From positions 62,001 through 126,000 of the forward strand of contig CAZRMV010000005.1 in NCBI GenBank assembly GCA_964601275.1: a stretch of DNA of 64,000 nucleotides. Reading direction: 5' to 3'. This document shows, in pieces, positions 40,735 to 49,540 of this stretch. The stretch is from JAOZPE01 sp964601275 (GTDB taxonomy: Bacteria; Krumholzibacteriota; Krumholzibacteriia; JAJRXK01). The stretch's first letter is position 1; each line of letters starts with the position of its first letter. Made by a program: the position numbers and the translations under genes. Below the pieces are notes generated by a model. That model made no database searches and had not been told where the DNA came from. It worked only from the letters and a program-made list of their open reading frames with translations.

Positions 40735-41652
40735 ATGACCCGTTCCATCGTCCGGGTGCGCGATCTCCACCAGTCCTACGGCGAGAGGGCCGTCCTGCAC
40801 GGTCTCCACTTCGAGCTGGCGCCGGGGGCGGTGGGTCTGCTCGGGCCCAACGGCAGTGGGAAGACCACCCTCCTGAGGACGCTCCTGGGGCTCTTGCCGG
40901 TCCAGCCGGGACGGGTGGAGGTGCTGGGTCACGATCCCGCCCGCGAGGCGATTGCCATCCGGGCTCGCATCGGCCTGGTTCCCGAGAGCGAGTGCCTGGT
41001 TCCCGGAATGAACGCGGTCGAGTTGACCGCCTACGCCGGGGAACTCAGCGGGATGGAATCGTCCGACGCGATGCAGCGAGCCCACCAGGTGCTCTACTAC
41101 GTCGGGCTGGGCGAAGCGCGTTACCGCGATCTCGGCTCGTACAGCCAGGGAATGAAGCAACGTCTCAAGCTGGCCCAGGCCCTGGTCCATGACCCGGATC
41201 TCCTGCTGCTGGACGAACCGACCAATGGGATGGACCCGCCCGGGCGCGAGGCCATGCTCTCGTTGATCCGGGAGCTCAGCGGGAAGGGCATCTCGGTGAT
41301 CTTGAGCACCCATCTGCTGGCCGACGTCCAGGAGACCTGCGACACCGTGTTGGTGTTGCAGGACGGCCGTCTCAAGGCTCGTCGGCCGGTCATCCATGAT
41401 CCCCTCCACGAGCACCTGCTCTTCGAGTTGAAGGGCCGCGGTGATCTCGCCGCCCTCGGTGATCTCCTGCGCGCGGAAGGTCACGACTGGACCGAGATCC
41501 AGGGGGGAATCCGCGTCCGACTGCGCGAAGGAGAGCGGGGAATGGAACCCATCCTCGAGGCGGTCGACCGTCTCGGGGACAAGGTCCAGGTGCGTCATCT
41601 CCTCCCGGCGGGACGGACCGTCGAGGATACCTTCTTCGAGGCGGTGGACTGA
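40735..41652 (+). CDS. ABC transporter ATP-binding protein (exporter type), first copy
   Basis: A 305-residue ATPase subunit. Walker A is GPNGSGKTT, the signature SYSQGMKQR and Walker B LLLLDEPTNGMDPPG, followed by the H-loop STHLLADVQ. Residues beyond 220 form the extra C-terminal domain of ABC-2-type exporter ATPases. The start is uncertain: ATG 40735 directly precedes the ATPase fold, but GTG 40681 or 40693 would add up to 18 residues, and none has a clear ribosome site. Its stop overlaps the next start as TGATG, so it pairs with the permease that follows. Substrate unknown. Confidence 0.88.
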   Translation: MTRSIVRVRDLHQSYGERAVLHGLHFELAPGAVGLLGPNGSGKTTLLRTLLGLLPVQPGRVEVLGHDPAREAIAIRARIGLVPESECLVPGMNAVELTAYAGELSGMESSDAMQRAHQVLYYVGLGEARYRDLGSYSQGMKQRLKLAQALVHDPDLLLLDEPTNGMDPPGREAMLSLIRELSGKGISVILSTHLLADVQETCDTVLVLQDGRLKARRPVIHDPLHEHLLFELKGRGDLAALGDLLRAEGHDWTEIQGGIRVRLREGERGMEPILEAVDRLGDKVQVRHLLPAGRTVEDTFFEAVD

Positions 41653-42509
41653 TGCCGGTCTACGATCAGGGATACGCCCGTTGGGAAGGCCAACTGCGCC
41701 GACGCCCCCTGAGGTGGTGGCCCATCCTGCGCCGCAACTTCCTGACTGAGCTGCGCAAGCGGCGCACCATCGTGCTCTTGATGCTCGCCTGGGTGGTCAT
41801 CCTGGTGCGGGGGGTCATCCTCTACGGCGACTTGCGGTCGGGTGGTCTCTTGCAGTCCAGCGGCCTGGTCCCCGGCGGAATGGGAACCTTCTACCAGGCG
41901 GTGAGAGGCCAGAGCGCATTCGTCATCCTCTTCGTCCTGCTTTCGGGAACCGAATTGATTTCCCGGGACCGCCGGTACAATGCGCTGCAGATCTACTTCT
42001 CGCGGCCGCTCACCCCGAACGACTACATCCTGGGGAAACTGGGGATCGTGAGCGCCTTCGTGTTCCTGGTGAGCTGGTTGCCGGTTCTGTTGCTGTGGAT
42101 CTTCGCTGTGGCGGTGAGCACCCGGGAGGGCTACTTCGCCTCGGTGTGGCCGGTCCCCCTGGCGTTGACCGTCTATTGCCTGGTGTGGGCCGTGACCGCC
42201 GGAATCCTGATCCTGCTGCTGTCTGCCAGTGCGCGCCGGAGCGCGATCATCGCGGTGAGCTGGGTCCTGCTCTATGGGCTCCTGGCGATTCGTGGAGTGA
42301 CCAGCCTCTTGTCCACCCTGACCCACCAGCCGTGGTGGGGATTGTTCGACCTCGACCGGAACGTGAAACAGGTCGGCGCGGCGGTTTTCGGAGTGAAGGG
42401 CCCCTTGAGCACCGCGGAGGGGTGGAGCTGGTTGATCGTGGCCGCGGTGGTGGTGGGGGGATACTTCCTGCTGCGCCGGAAGATCCGTCCGGTGGAGGTG
42501 GCGTTGTGA
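41652..42509 (+). CDS. ABC-2-type transporter permease, first copy
   Basis: A 285-residue inner-membrane protein with about six transmembrane helices. A cytoplasmic N-terminus (LRRRPLRWWPILRRNFLTEL) precedes the first helix, and GTELISRDRRYNALQIYFSRPL is the coupling region typical of ABC-2 permeases of the NosY/CcmB style. It should form the channel used by the preceding ATPase. One-base stop/start overlap on the left (TGATG) and four bases on the right (GTGA) show tight translational coupling. Confidence 0.85.
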   Translation: MPVYDQGYARWEGQLRRRPLRWWPILRRNFLTELRKRRTIVLLMLAWVVILVRGVILYGDLRSGGLLQSSGLVPGGMGTFYQAVRGQSAFVILFVLLSGTELISRDRRYNALQIYFSRPLTPNDYILGKLGIVSAFVFLVSWLPVLLLWIFAVAVSTREGYFASVWPVPLALTVYCLVWAVTAGILILLLSASARRSAIIAVSWVLLYGLLAIRGVTSLLSTLTHQPWWGLFDLDRNVKQVGAAVFGVKGPLSTAEGWSWLIVAAVVVGGYFLLRRKIRPVEVAL

Positions 42510-43489
42510 CCGCGGGGGTTCTTCAGGGCAGCGGCCCGGCCGAGGTCCAGGGTCCTCCCGCAGGGGTGACCCTGGCGGCGGAGAACCTTTCCCGCTGGTA
42601 CGGTCAGGTGATCGGGGTCAACGACATCACCGTGCAGATCGGTCCGGGGGTGACCGGATTGCTGGGCCTCAACGGGGCGGGCAAGAGCACCCTGTTCAAG
42701 CTCCTGGCGGGTCAGCTCGCTCCCTCCCGGGGAACGGTCCGCGTCCTCGGCCGTGACCCCCTGCGGCACCGGGGTCTGTTCCGCCGGATCGGCTACGTCG
42801 CCGAACCCGATGCTCTCTACGAATCCATGACCGGACGGGAGATGCTGGTCTATCTGGCCCGCCTCCAGGGGTTTTCCCGCGAGGAGGCCCACCGCCGCGC
42901 CGCGGCTGCGCTGGAGAGGACCCATCTGGACGCTGACGCCGACCGCAGCGTGCGGGGATACTCGAAAGGAATGCGGCAGAAGATCAAGCTGGCCCAGGCG
43001 TTGGCCCACGACCCCGAGATCTTCTTTCTCGACGAGCCGTTCAACGGAATGGACCCGGTGAGTCGCCACGAGGCGATGGAACTGATCATCGGGCTCGGCC
43101 GGGAGGGAAAGACGGTCCTGGTGAGCAGTCACATCCTCCACGAGGTCGAGGCCATGACCTCGCGCATCCTCCTGATCCACCGGGGGCGGATCCTCGCCGA
43201 GGGGGACATCGGCGAGATCCGGGACGCCATTGAACGGCACCCACACCGCATCGAGATCCACTGCGATTCCCCTCGCCGGCTGGCGGCGCGGTTCATCGAG
43301 ATGGACGATGTCCAGGGGGTGAGGATCGAATCGGAGAAGATGCTCTTGATCGAATCCGATCTGCCGCGCCAGGTCTATCGGAACCTGCCGCGGATCGCGC
43401 TGGAGAAGCCGGGAAGCATCCATTCGTGGACCACCCTCGACGACGATCTCAAGAGTCTCTTCGAGTACCTCGTGGAGGACGTGAAGTGA
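42506..43489 (+). CDS. ABC transporter ATP-binding protein (exporter type), second copy
   Basis: A 327-residue ATPase with Walker A GLNGAGKST, signature GYSKGMRQK, Walker B IFFLDEPFNGMDPVS and H-loop SSHILHEVE. The C-terminal 100 residues form the accessory domain of exporter ATPases. It shares the general plan of the ATPase at 40735-41652 but is clearly diverged, so an old duplication or recruitment. GTG 42506 overlaps the previous stop as GTGA and has GGAGG upstream. Confidence 0.9.
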   Translation: MTAGVLQGSGPAEVQGPPAGVTLAAENLSRWYGQVIGVNDITVQIGPGVTGLLGLNGAGKSTLFKLLAGQLAPSRGTVRVLGRDPLRHRGLFRRIGYVAEPDALYESMTGREMLVYLARLQGFSREEAHRRAAAALERTHLDADADRSVRGYSKGMRQKIKLAQALAHDPEIFFLDEPFNGMDPVSRHEAMELIIGLGREGKTVLVSSHILHEVEAMTSRILLIHRGRILAEGDIGEIRDAIERHPHRIEIHCDSPRRLAARFIEMDDVQGVRIESEKMLLIESDLPRQVYRNLPRIALEKPGSIHSWTTLDDDLKSLFEYLVEDVK

Positions 43490-44367
43490 ACGGGAACCAT
43501 CCAGCGGTTTCGGAAGACCTGCGCGGCGCGGCTTTCGGACGACCTTTGGCCCCCGGCGCCCTGGAGGGGGTTCTTTCCCCCTCGGCCACGATCTCCCTCA
43601 TCTACCGGGCCGCTCTCGTCGATCTCCTCCGGCGGAAACGGCTGGTGTTCCTGGGCCTGGCCTTGTTGCTCCCGCTGCTGTTGACCGTGGCATGGCGGAT
43701 GTTCGGAACAGACCAACTCGTTCCCACCATGTTCTTCGCGAATCTGGCGGGAATGGTCTACCTGAAGGCCCTGGTCTACCTGGTGAGCCTCTTCTACGGG
43801 GTTCCGGCGGTCCACGACGAGATCGAGGGGAGAACCATCACCTACCTCTTCACCCGCCCCCTGTCCAAGATGGCCATCTACGCCGGACGCCTCCTCGCGG
43901 TCCAGACCGTCGCGGGGCTCTTGCTGGCCGCGTCGCTGGGGGTGTGCTTCCTTTTGATGGTGGTGGGCAATCGTGGTGTCCTGAGTCTCGAGTTCATCGA
44001 GATGTACACCAACTACTTCCTCGTCGTCCTGCTCGCGGTGTTCTGCTATACCGCGGTCTTCGCCCTGATGGGGACGGCATTCAGGAAACCGCTGGTCTGG
44101 GGAATCCTCTATATCTTCGCCTGGGAAACCACTGTTTCCATGACCCCCATGCGGTTGCAGATGTGGACCCTCGAGTGGCATCTGCGCAACCTGATCCGGC
44201 ACCGCCAGGATCTCGCCTCGTCATTCAGCACCTTTGTCCGCCATCTTCTCGCGGTTGACTACTCGATGCCGGCGTGGGGGTCGCTTGCGATCCTCCTCGC
44301 CTCGCTCGTGGTGTTCACCCTGCTCGGGGGATGGGTGTTCTCGCGCAAGGAGTACCTGCTCGACTGA
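43486..44367 (+). CDS. ABC-2-type transporter permease, second copy
   Basis: A 293-residue membrane protein with about six transmembrane helices beginning near residue 45 after a polar N-terminus. VPAVHDEIEGRTITYLFTRPL is the ABC-2 permease coupling motif, parallel to the one in the first permease. The two permeases may form a heterodimer with two different ATPases, or two separate exporters; gene order ATPase-permease-ATPase-permease does not decide. GTG 43486 overlaps the previous stop as GTGA. Confidence 0.83.
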   Translation: MNGNHPAVSEDLRGAAFGRPLAPGALEGVLSPSATISLIYRAALVDLLRRKRLVFLGLALLLPLLLTVAWRMFGTDQLVPTMFFANLAGMVYLKALVYLVSLFYGVPAVHDEIEGRTITYLFTRPLSKMAIYAGRLLAVQTVAGLLLAASLGVCFLLMVVGNRGVLSLEFIEMYTNYFLVVLLAVFCYTAVFALMGTAFRKPLVWGILYIFAWETTVSMTPMRLQMWTLEWHLRNLIRHRQDLASSFSTFVRHLLAVDYSMPAWGSLAILLASLVVFTLLGGWVFSRKEYLLD

Positions 44368-44978
44368 TGGCGACGCTCTTTCCCTCCTCCAAGCGCCTGG
44401 GGCGCGGTTTCTTCACCCGTGACACGGTGGAGCTTGCCCGCGACCTGGTGGGGTGCGCCCTGGTCTTCAAGGACGCTGGGAGTACCCTGGCGGTGCGGCT
44501 GGTGGAGGTGGAAGCCTACCTGGGGGAAGGAGAGGACCCGGCCAGCCACGCCTACTCGGGAAAGACCGCCCGCAACGCGGAGATGTTCGAGATCGGAGGC
44601 CGTCTCTACGTGTATTTCACCTACGGGATGCACCATTGCATGAACGTGGTGTCGGGACCAAGGAACGAGGCCGGGGCGGTCCTGTTGCGGGCCGGAGAGC
44701 CGCTGGCGGGGGAGGAGATCATGCGGCGCCGCCGGCGCCGGCAGGGTCGTGAACTGACCAACGGCCCGGCCAAGCTCTGCCAGGCGTTCGGGATCGACCT
44801 GCGGCACAATGGTCTCGACCTGGTCCGCGGGCCGCTGGGCATCTGGCCCCATGAACCCCCGCGCTCGCTTGCCCGGACCCCCAGGATCGGCATCCGGCGG
44901 GGGCGCGAACAAAGGCTCAGGTTCCTCGATGGTACCTCCCCCTATGTTTCCCGCAGCCGTCCAGAAGGGAAGTTTTGA
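44367..44978 (+). CDS. 3-methyladenine DNA glycosylase (AAG/MPG family)
   Basis: A 203-residue monofunctional DNA glycosylase. The catalytic region VRLVEVEAYLGEGEDPASHA contains the general-base Glu, followed by GKTARNAEMFE, YVYFTYGMHHCMNVV and ELTNGPAKLCQAFGI, all family hallmarks. It removes alkylated purines and hypoxanthine in base excision repair. The ATG overlaps the stop of the preceding permease gene by one base, an odd companion for ABC genes, probably sharing only transcription. Confidence 0.94.
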   Translation: MATLFPSSKRLGRGFFTRDTVELARDLVGCALVFKDAGSTLAVRLVEVEAYLGEGEDPASHAYSGKTARNAEMFEIGGRLYVYFTYGMHHCMNVVSGPRNEAGAVLLRAGEPLAGEEIMRRRRRRQGRELTNGPAKLCQAFGIDLRHNGLDLVRGPLGIWPHEPPRSLARTPRIGIRRGREQRLRFLDGTSPYVSRSRPEGKF

Positions 44979-45003
44979 CGGATGATCATCAGCCTGTTAG
45001 GTT
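44975..45003 (+). promoter_or_regulatory. Sigma70-like promoter for the M16 protease pair
   Basis: TTGACG (44975-44980), 17 bp and TAGGTT (44998-45003), about 80 bp before the first M16 ATG. The -35 overlaps the stop codon of the glycosylase gene. Confidence 0.45.
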
Positions 45004-45083
45004 CAAGTCCACGGCCTGGTCCGCAACGGTTTCGACTTCCCTTTTCTCTCACCCCACAACAACCTCTCATCGGAGGAGGGCAG

Positions 45084-46598
45084 ATGCGCAGAGCAGCTCT
45101 GACGTGTCTTCTCCTGCTCGCCATTCTGGTCCAAGGCGCCTTGCCGGCGCTTTCCCAGGACGTCGCGGCGCTCGAGAAGAGCATTACCACATTCACCCTG
45201 GACAACGGCTTGCGATTCATCGTGGTCGAGCGCCACGAGGCGCCGGTGTTCAGTTACGTCTCCATGTGCAAGGTGGGATCGGTGAACGAAGTTCCCGGGA
45301 TCACCGGACTCGCGCACATGTTCGAACACATGGCGTTCAAGGGATCGAAACAGATCGGAACCAGGAACTACGCCAAGGAGAAGAAAGCCCTGGACGCGGT
45401 GGACGCGGCCCAGGCGGCCTGGTGGCACGCGAAGATCAGCGGGGCCAGCGAGGAAGAAGTGAAGGCGGCCAAGGACGCGATGGTCGCGGCCGAGGAAGCG
45501 GCGGGCCAGTATGTGGTCACCAACGAGTTCGGCAATATCGTCGAACAGGCGGGCGGCGCCGGTCTGAACGCCACCACCCAGAGCGACGTCACCACCTACT
45601 TCTACAAGCTTCCCAGCAACAAGCTGGAGCTGTGGGCCTACCTCGAATCGCAACGGTTCATCCATCCGGTCTTCCGGGAGTTCTACAAGGAACGCGACGT
45701 GGTCGAGGAAGAACGCCGGATGCGCACGGACTCGAGTCCCTTCGGCCGCTTGCTGGAGGAGTTCGTGACCACCGCCTACAAGGCCCATCCCTACGGGCAG
45801 CCGACGATCGGCCACATGAGCGATCTGGAGGCCTTCACCCGGGCGGATGCCCGGGCTTTCCGGGACAAGTACTACGTGCCGGGCAACATCGTCTTCTGCC
45901 TGGTCGGCGATGTCGATCCGGTCCAGGTGAAGAAACTGGCGCGGAAATACTTCGGTTCCTGGAAGAAGGCGCCGGTCCCCGAACCGGTGCGGACGGTCGA
46001 GCCCGAGCAGATCGCCATGCGGGAAGTGACGCTGAAGGATCCCGGGCAACCGCTCCTGGTCATGGGCTATCACAAGCCGGCCAAGAACGATCCCGACGAT
46101 GCGGCCTTCGACGTATTGACGGCGGTCCTCGCCAATGGCCGGAGCAGCCGCCTCTACAAGAAACTGGTGAAGGAGGACAAGTCCGCGGTGCAGTTGGGTG
46201 CTTTCACCTCCTTCCCTGGCGAGCTCTATCCTTCGCTCTTCCTCGTCTTCGCCATTCCGGCCAAGGACTTCACCGCCGACCAGTGCGAGACGACGATCCT
46301 CGACGAGATCGAGGCCATCAAGAGGGGAGAGATCAGCCCCGAGGAATTGCAATCGGCCAAGACCCGTCTCAAGGCCAACTGGATCCGCGGGATGAGGTCG
46401 AACATGGGCCTGGCGCGCAATCTCTGCAGTGATGAGATCGTGCTCGGCGACTGGAGAAAGGGACTTCAGTATCCCCAGGAGATCGACGCGGTCACCCTCG
46501 ACGATCTCACCCGTCTGGCCAATCGTTATCTGATCGAGAAGAATCTCACGGTGGGCCGTATCGTGACGGAGAAGAAGGAGGCCAAGGATGAGAGCTAG
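45084..46598 (+). CDS. M16-family zinc protease (active subunit)
   Basis: A 504-residue exported protease of the inverzincin type. A signal peptide covers about residues 1-25. The zinc site HMFEH is H78-H82 with E81 as catalytic base, and the third ligand is expected among the Glu run of DVVEEERRM. The two-halved fold continues with the inactive C-terminal half. A helical insertion (about 95-150, YAKEKKALDAVDAAQAAWW) enlarges the N-terminal domain. It would act in the periplasm with its partner encoded next. GGAGGAGGG precedes ATG 45084. Confidence 0.92.
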   Translation: MRRAALTCLLLLAILVQGALPALSQDVAALEKSITTFTLDNGLRFIVVERHEAPVFSYVSMCKVGSVNEVPGITGLAHMFEHMAFKGSKQIGTRNYAKEKKALDAVDAAQAAWWHAKISGASEEEVKAAKDAMVAAEEAAGQYVVTNEFGNIVEQAGGAGLNATTQSDVTTYFYKLPSNKLELWAYLESQRFIHPVFREFYKERDVVEEERRMRTDSSPFGRLLEEFVTTAYKAHPYGQPTIGHMSDLEAFTRADARAFRDKYYVPGNIVFCLVGDVDPVQVKKLARKYFGSWKKAPVPEPVRTVEPEQIAMREVTLKDPGQPLLVMGYHKPAKNDPDDAAFDVLTAVLANGRSSRLYKKLVKEDKSAVQLGAFTSFPGELYPSLFLVFAIPAKDFTADQCETTILDEIEAIKRGEISPEELQSAKTRLKANWIRGMRSNMGLARNLCSDEIVLGDWRKGLQYPQEIDAVTLDDLTRLANRYLIEKNLTVGRIVTEKKEAKDES

Positions 46599-48750
46599 AG
46601 GAACCCGCGGCCTGAAGGTCGCCGTCGCACTGGTCGTCACCCTTTCCTTCTTCCTCACCCTCTCTGCCGCCGAGGCCATGGCGCGCAGCAAACCGTGGGA
46701 GAAACTGCATTACCCCGAGTTGGGCAAAGTGCAGATCCCGTCGTTCGAGCGCCATGAACTGGCGAACGGGATGGTGGTCTATCTCATGGAAGACCACACC
46801 TGGCCGCTGGTCGAAGGGCGCCTCCTCGTCCACACCGGTTCGGTCTACGAACCGGCGAAGAAAGTGGGATTGGCCTCGATCACCGGTGACGTCCTGCGCA
46901 CCGGTGGGACCGAGACCATGAGCGGCGATGAGCTCGACGAGACCCTCGAGAGCATGGGGGCATTCATCGAGAGCGGTATCGATGACACCGAGGGCTGGAT
47001 GCGGTTCTCCTTCCTCAGCCAGGATCTCGGCCGCGGACTCGATCTGGTCTCGGACGTCCTGCGCCACCCGGCCTTCGAAGAGGACAAGGTGAAGGTGGCC
47101 AAGACCGCCGAACGGGCGGCCATCGCCCGCCGGAACGATGAGCTCATGGGCATCCTGCAGCGCGAGATCCCGAAGGCGGTGTGGGGGCCGGAGCATCCCT
47201 ATGCACGCACTCCCGAGTACGACACCATCGACGCGATCACCCGGGACGATCTGGTCGAGTTCTACCAGTACTTCTACCACCCGGAGAACATGAGCCTGGC
47301 GATGTGGGGCGATTTCGATTCGGCGGCTCTGCTGTCGGCGCTGGAGAAGCGCCTGGCGGATTGGCCCCGCGTCGACAATCCCGTTCCTCCGCTTCCCAAG
47401 GCTCCCGAGCCCAAGCCCCGGCGCGTCCTGATCGCGGACAAGGAAGACGTCAGCCAGACCTGGTTTGCGGCCGGCCATCTGGGCATGCGGATGGACGATC
47501 CGGACTACTATTCGATGATCGTCATGAACCGGATCCTGGGCGGGTCCTTCGGGTCGCGGTTGTTCAACGAGGTACGCAGCAAGTTGGGTCTGGCCTACGG
47601 CGTCGGGAGTTCGTCGGGAGTGGGCATGGCCCACGAGGGAGCCTTCATGGCCTACTGCGGCACCAAGAACACGACCGTCGCCCAGGCGATGAAGGCGGTG
47701 CTCGGCGAGATCGACAAGATCCGCGACCAACCGGTCAGCGACGCGGAATTGACCCGGGCGAAGGAGGCCATGCTCAATTCCTACGTCTTCAACTTCGAGC
47801 AGAAGAACCAGACCCTCACCCGTCTGCAATCCTACGAGTTCTATGGATACCCCAGCGATTTCCTGGAGAAGTATCCGGACGAGGTCCGCAAGGTGGACAA
47901 GGCGAGCGTGGAGGACGTGGCCAAGCGCCGCATCCACCCCGAGGACTTCGCCATCGTGGCCGTGGGCAAGAAGAGCGAGTGGGACGCGGACTTGAGTGAG
48001 TTCGGCCCGGTGGAGGATCTGGACATCAGCATCCCCGAACCCTCCTCTCCACAGTTCCCCGAGCCCACCGCCGAGACCATCGAGCAAGGCAAGGCCATCC
48101 TGGCCGCCGGGCAAGCGGCCCTGGGAGGAGAGAAGCTCACGACCCTGAAGAGCATCCATCGCAAGGACAGCGCAAGCATGAGCATGCAGGGAATGGACTT
48201 CTCCATCGGGATCGAGAGCTGGACCGTGTATCCCGACCGGTCACGGGCGGATATCACCCTGCCGATGGGACAGGGGATGATGACGCGGGCGGTCTCCCCC
48301 AAGGGAGCCTGGGTGAAGGGCCCGGGGGGCATGCAGACTCTCGGGGAAGACGACGCCGAGGATGCCCGGCGGGAGATCGTGGAGGACGCGCACTACATCC
48401 TCGGGCATATCGAGGACTTCCAGGTGCAAGCCCTGTCTCCCGAGACCGTCGGCGATGTCGAGGCCGAGGTGGTGCTGGTGCGCCTGGATGGGGACGATTG
48501 GATGAAGCTGTACTTCGATCCCGCTTCGCATCGCTTGCTGAAGGAAGCGTCCATGCAACCGAACATGCTCACCCAGCAGGTGGGTTTGCAGGAGTCGATC
48601 TTCTCCGATTGGAAGGAAAGCGGGGGAATCCTCTATCCCCGCTCGATCGAGATCACCAACGCCGGGGAACACCTGATGAGCGTGACCACCGAACTCATCG
48701 AGATCAATCCGGTGGTGGAGGACGATTTCTTCGAGCAACCGGAGTCCTGA
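46588..48750 (+). CDS. M16-family partner subunit without zinc motif, fused to a LolA-like domain
   Basis: A 720-residue exported protein. After a signal peptide (about 1-30) the M16 fold begins with ERHELANGMVVYLMEDH, but where HxxEH should stand it reads GLASITGDVLRTGG, so this half is non-catalytic. It matches the inactive subunit in heterodimeric M16 systems; the substrate-binding R/Y region near FGSRLFNEVRSKLGLAYGV is retained. Residues about 499-720 form a beta-rich domain resembling LolA/outer-membrane lipoprotein-sorting folds, with LDGDDWMKLYFDPASHRLL. The start overlaps the previous gene by 11 bp. A strong terminator follows. Confidence 0.85.
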   Translation: MRARGTRGLKVAVALVVTLSFFLTLSAAEAMARSKPWEKLHYPELGKVQIPSFERHELANGMVVYLMEDHTWPLVEGRLLVHTGSVYEPAKKVGLASITGDVLRTGGTETMSGDELDETLESMGAFIESGIDDTEGWMRFSFLSQDLGRGLDLVSDVLRHPAFEEDKVKVAKTAERAAIARRNDELMGILQREIPKAVWGPEHPYARTPEYDTIDAITRDDLVEFYQYFYHPENMSLAMWGDFDSAALLSALEKRLADWPRVDNPVPPLPKAPEPKPRRVLIADKEDVSQTWFAAGHLGMRMDDPDYYSMIVMNRILGGSFGSRLFNEVRSKLGLAYGVGSSSGVGMAHEGAFMAYCGTKNTTVAQAMKAVLGEIDKIRDQPVSDAELTRAKEAMLNSYVFNFEQKNQTLTRLQSYEFYGYPSDFLEKYPDEVRKVDKASVEDVAKRRIHPEDFAIVAVGKKSEWDADLSEFGPVEDLDISIPEPSSPQFPEPTAETIEQGKAILAAGQAALGGEKLTTLKSIHRKDSASMSMQGMDFSIGIESWTVYPDRSRADITLPMGQGMMTRAVSPKGAWVKGPGGMQTLGEDDAEDARREIVEDAHYILGHIEDFQVQALSPETVGDVEAEVVLVRLDGDDWMKLYFDPASHRLLKEASMQPNMLTQQVGLQESIFSDWKESGGILYPRSIEITNAGEHLMSVTTELIEINPVVEDDFFEQPES

Positions 48751-48800
48751 TCCGGGATCCGCCGGCCCCGACGGGGCGGGCGGAAACATCCATGGGAAAG

Positions 48801-48836
48801 GAACGGCCCGGGACCGCAGTCCCGGGCCGTTTCGAT
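48801..48836 (+). terminator. Rho-independent terminator of the M16 operon
   Basis: ACGGCCCGGGAC (48803-48814) and GTCCCGGGCCGT (48819-48830) form a perfect 12-bp stem with a CGCA loop, followed by TTCGATT. It lies about 50 bp past the stop of the second M16 gene. Confidence 0.85.
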
Positions 48837-49138
48837 TCGTGCGAGCCGCCTCGAAGGCTGTCCCGGATTTGAAACGTGGTTAGCCGAACCGAGTGGCCAA
48901 TAAGAGGCAGCCCGCATCGATGAGCATAGTCCACCGGCGGAATGAAGACCAGAGGAAATCACGGGACCGGATCCCCCGGAGAGCCGCCGGCGGTCCACCG
49001 GAGGGCCTGTCCCCCTTGGACCTGTCATGCGGAATACCCAACTAATTGCCGAACAATAAGTTGAAGGGACTGTCAGAACTGTCAGCATCGTGGCAGCTCG
49101 CCTGGGAAGAGGAAGATGCGGGGTTGGGGCGCAACCTC

Positions 49139-49168
49139 TTGGACTTCGGTTCGTAGATGGAGTAGACT
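49139..49168 (+). promoter_or_regulatory. Candidate promoter for the 91-residue membrane protein
   Basis: TTGGAC (49139-49144), 18 bp and TAGACT (49163-49168) lie just 17 bp before the ATG, giving a very short leader that still includes GGGAGG. Confidence 0.35.
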
Positions 49169-49185
49169 GTCCGGGAGGATTCGCG

Positions 49186-49461
49186 ATGTTGGATCTGTTC
49201 AGCGTGCTGGTAGGGCTGGCCATTCTGGGAGCTGCGACCCTGTTGGTCCTGTCCGTGCTGAAACTGGTCCTGGGATGCATCCTGTGGCCGCTCAAGCTGG
49301 GATTCATCCTCTTGAAGGTTGTGGTCGGGTTGGTCCTGGTCGCGATCGTGGGGGTCTTGGTGTCACCACTGATCGCGATCGTGGTTCCCTTGATCCTTCT
49401 CCTGCTTCTCGCGCTTCCGCTCCTTGCCCTTGGCACCTTGCTCAGTTTCTGGTGGCTTTGA
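49186..49461 (+). CDS. Small hydrophobic membrane protein
   Basis: A 91-residue protein that is almost entirely hydrophobic, with three predicted membrane stretches (about 5-25, 30-55 and 57-85) rich in Leu and Val. Such composition fits a small inner-membrane protein. No family was recognised. ATG 49186 has GGGAGGA seven bases upstream, preferred over an earlier in-frame start without a ribosome site. It stands alone between a terminator and a convergent minus-strand gene. Confidence 0.62.
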   Translation: MLDLFSVLVGLAILGAATLLVLSVLKLVLGCILWPLKLGFILLKVVVGLVLVAIVGVLVSPLIAIVVPLILLLLLALPLLALGTLLSFWWL

Positions 49462-49540
49462 CAAACCACCGCTTCTCCCCGAGGAAACCGGCGTTCGAGA
49501 TTCGTCTCGGCGCCGCTTTTCTCGCCCTCCGGTCTACGGC

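Larger units (their letters stand above)
48751..49185. other. 435-bp intergenic region after the M16 operon
   Basis: It begins with the M16 terminator (48801-48836). The rest holds a CTGTCAG direct repeat near 49070-49085 and a candidate promoter (49139-49168) for the small membrane protein. Nothing else was recognised. Confidence 0.5.

Noticed and set aside
44995..45025. T-arm-like GGTTCAAGTCC suggesting a tRNA
   Set aside because: The flanking bases do not form the T stem and no acceptor or anticodon arms are present.
46588..48750. Second M16 protein as an active protease
   Set aside because: The HxxEH zinc motif is replaced, so it is called a non-catalytic partner.
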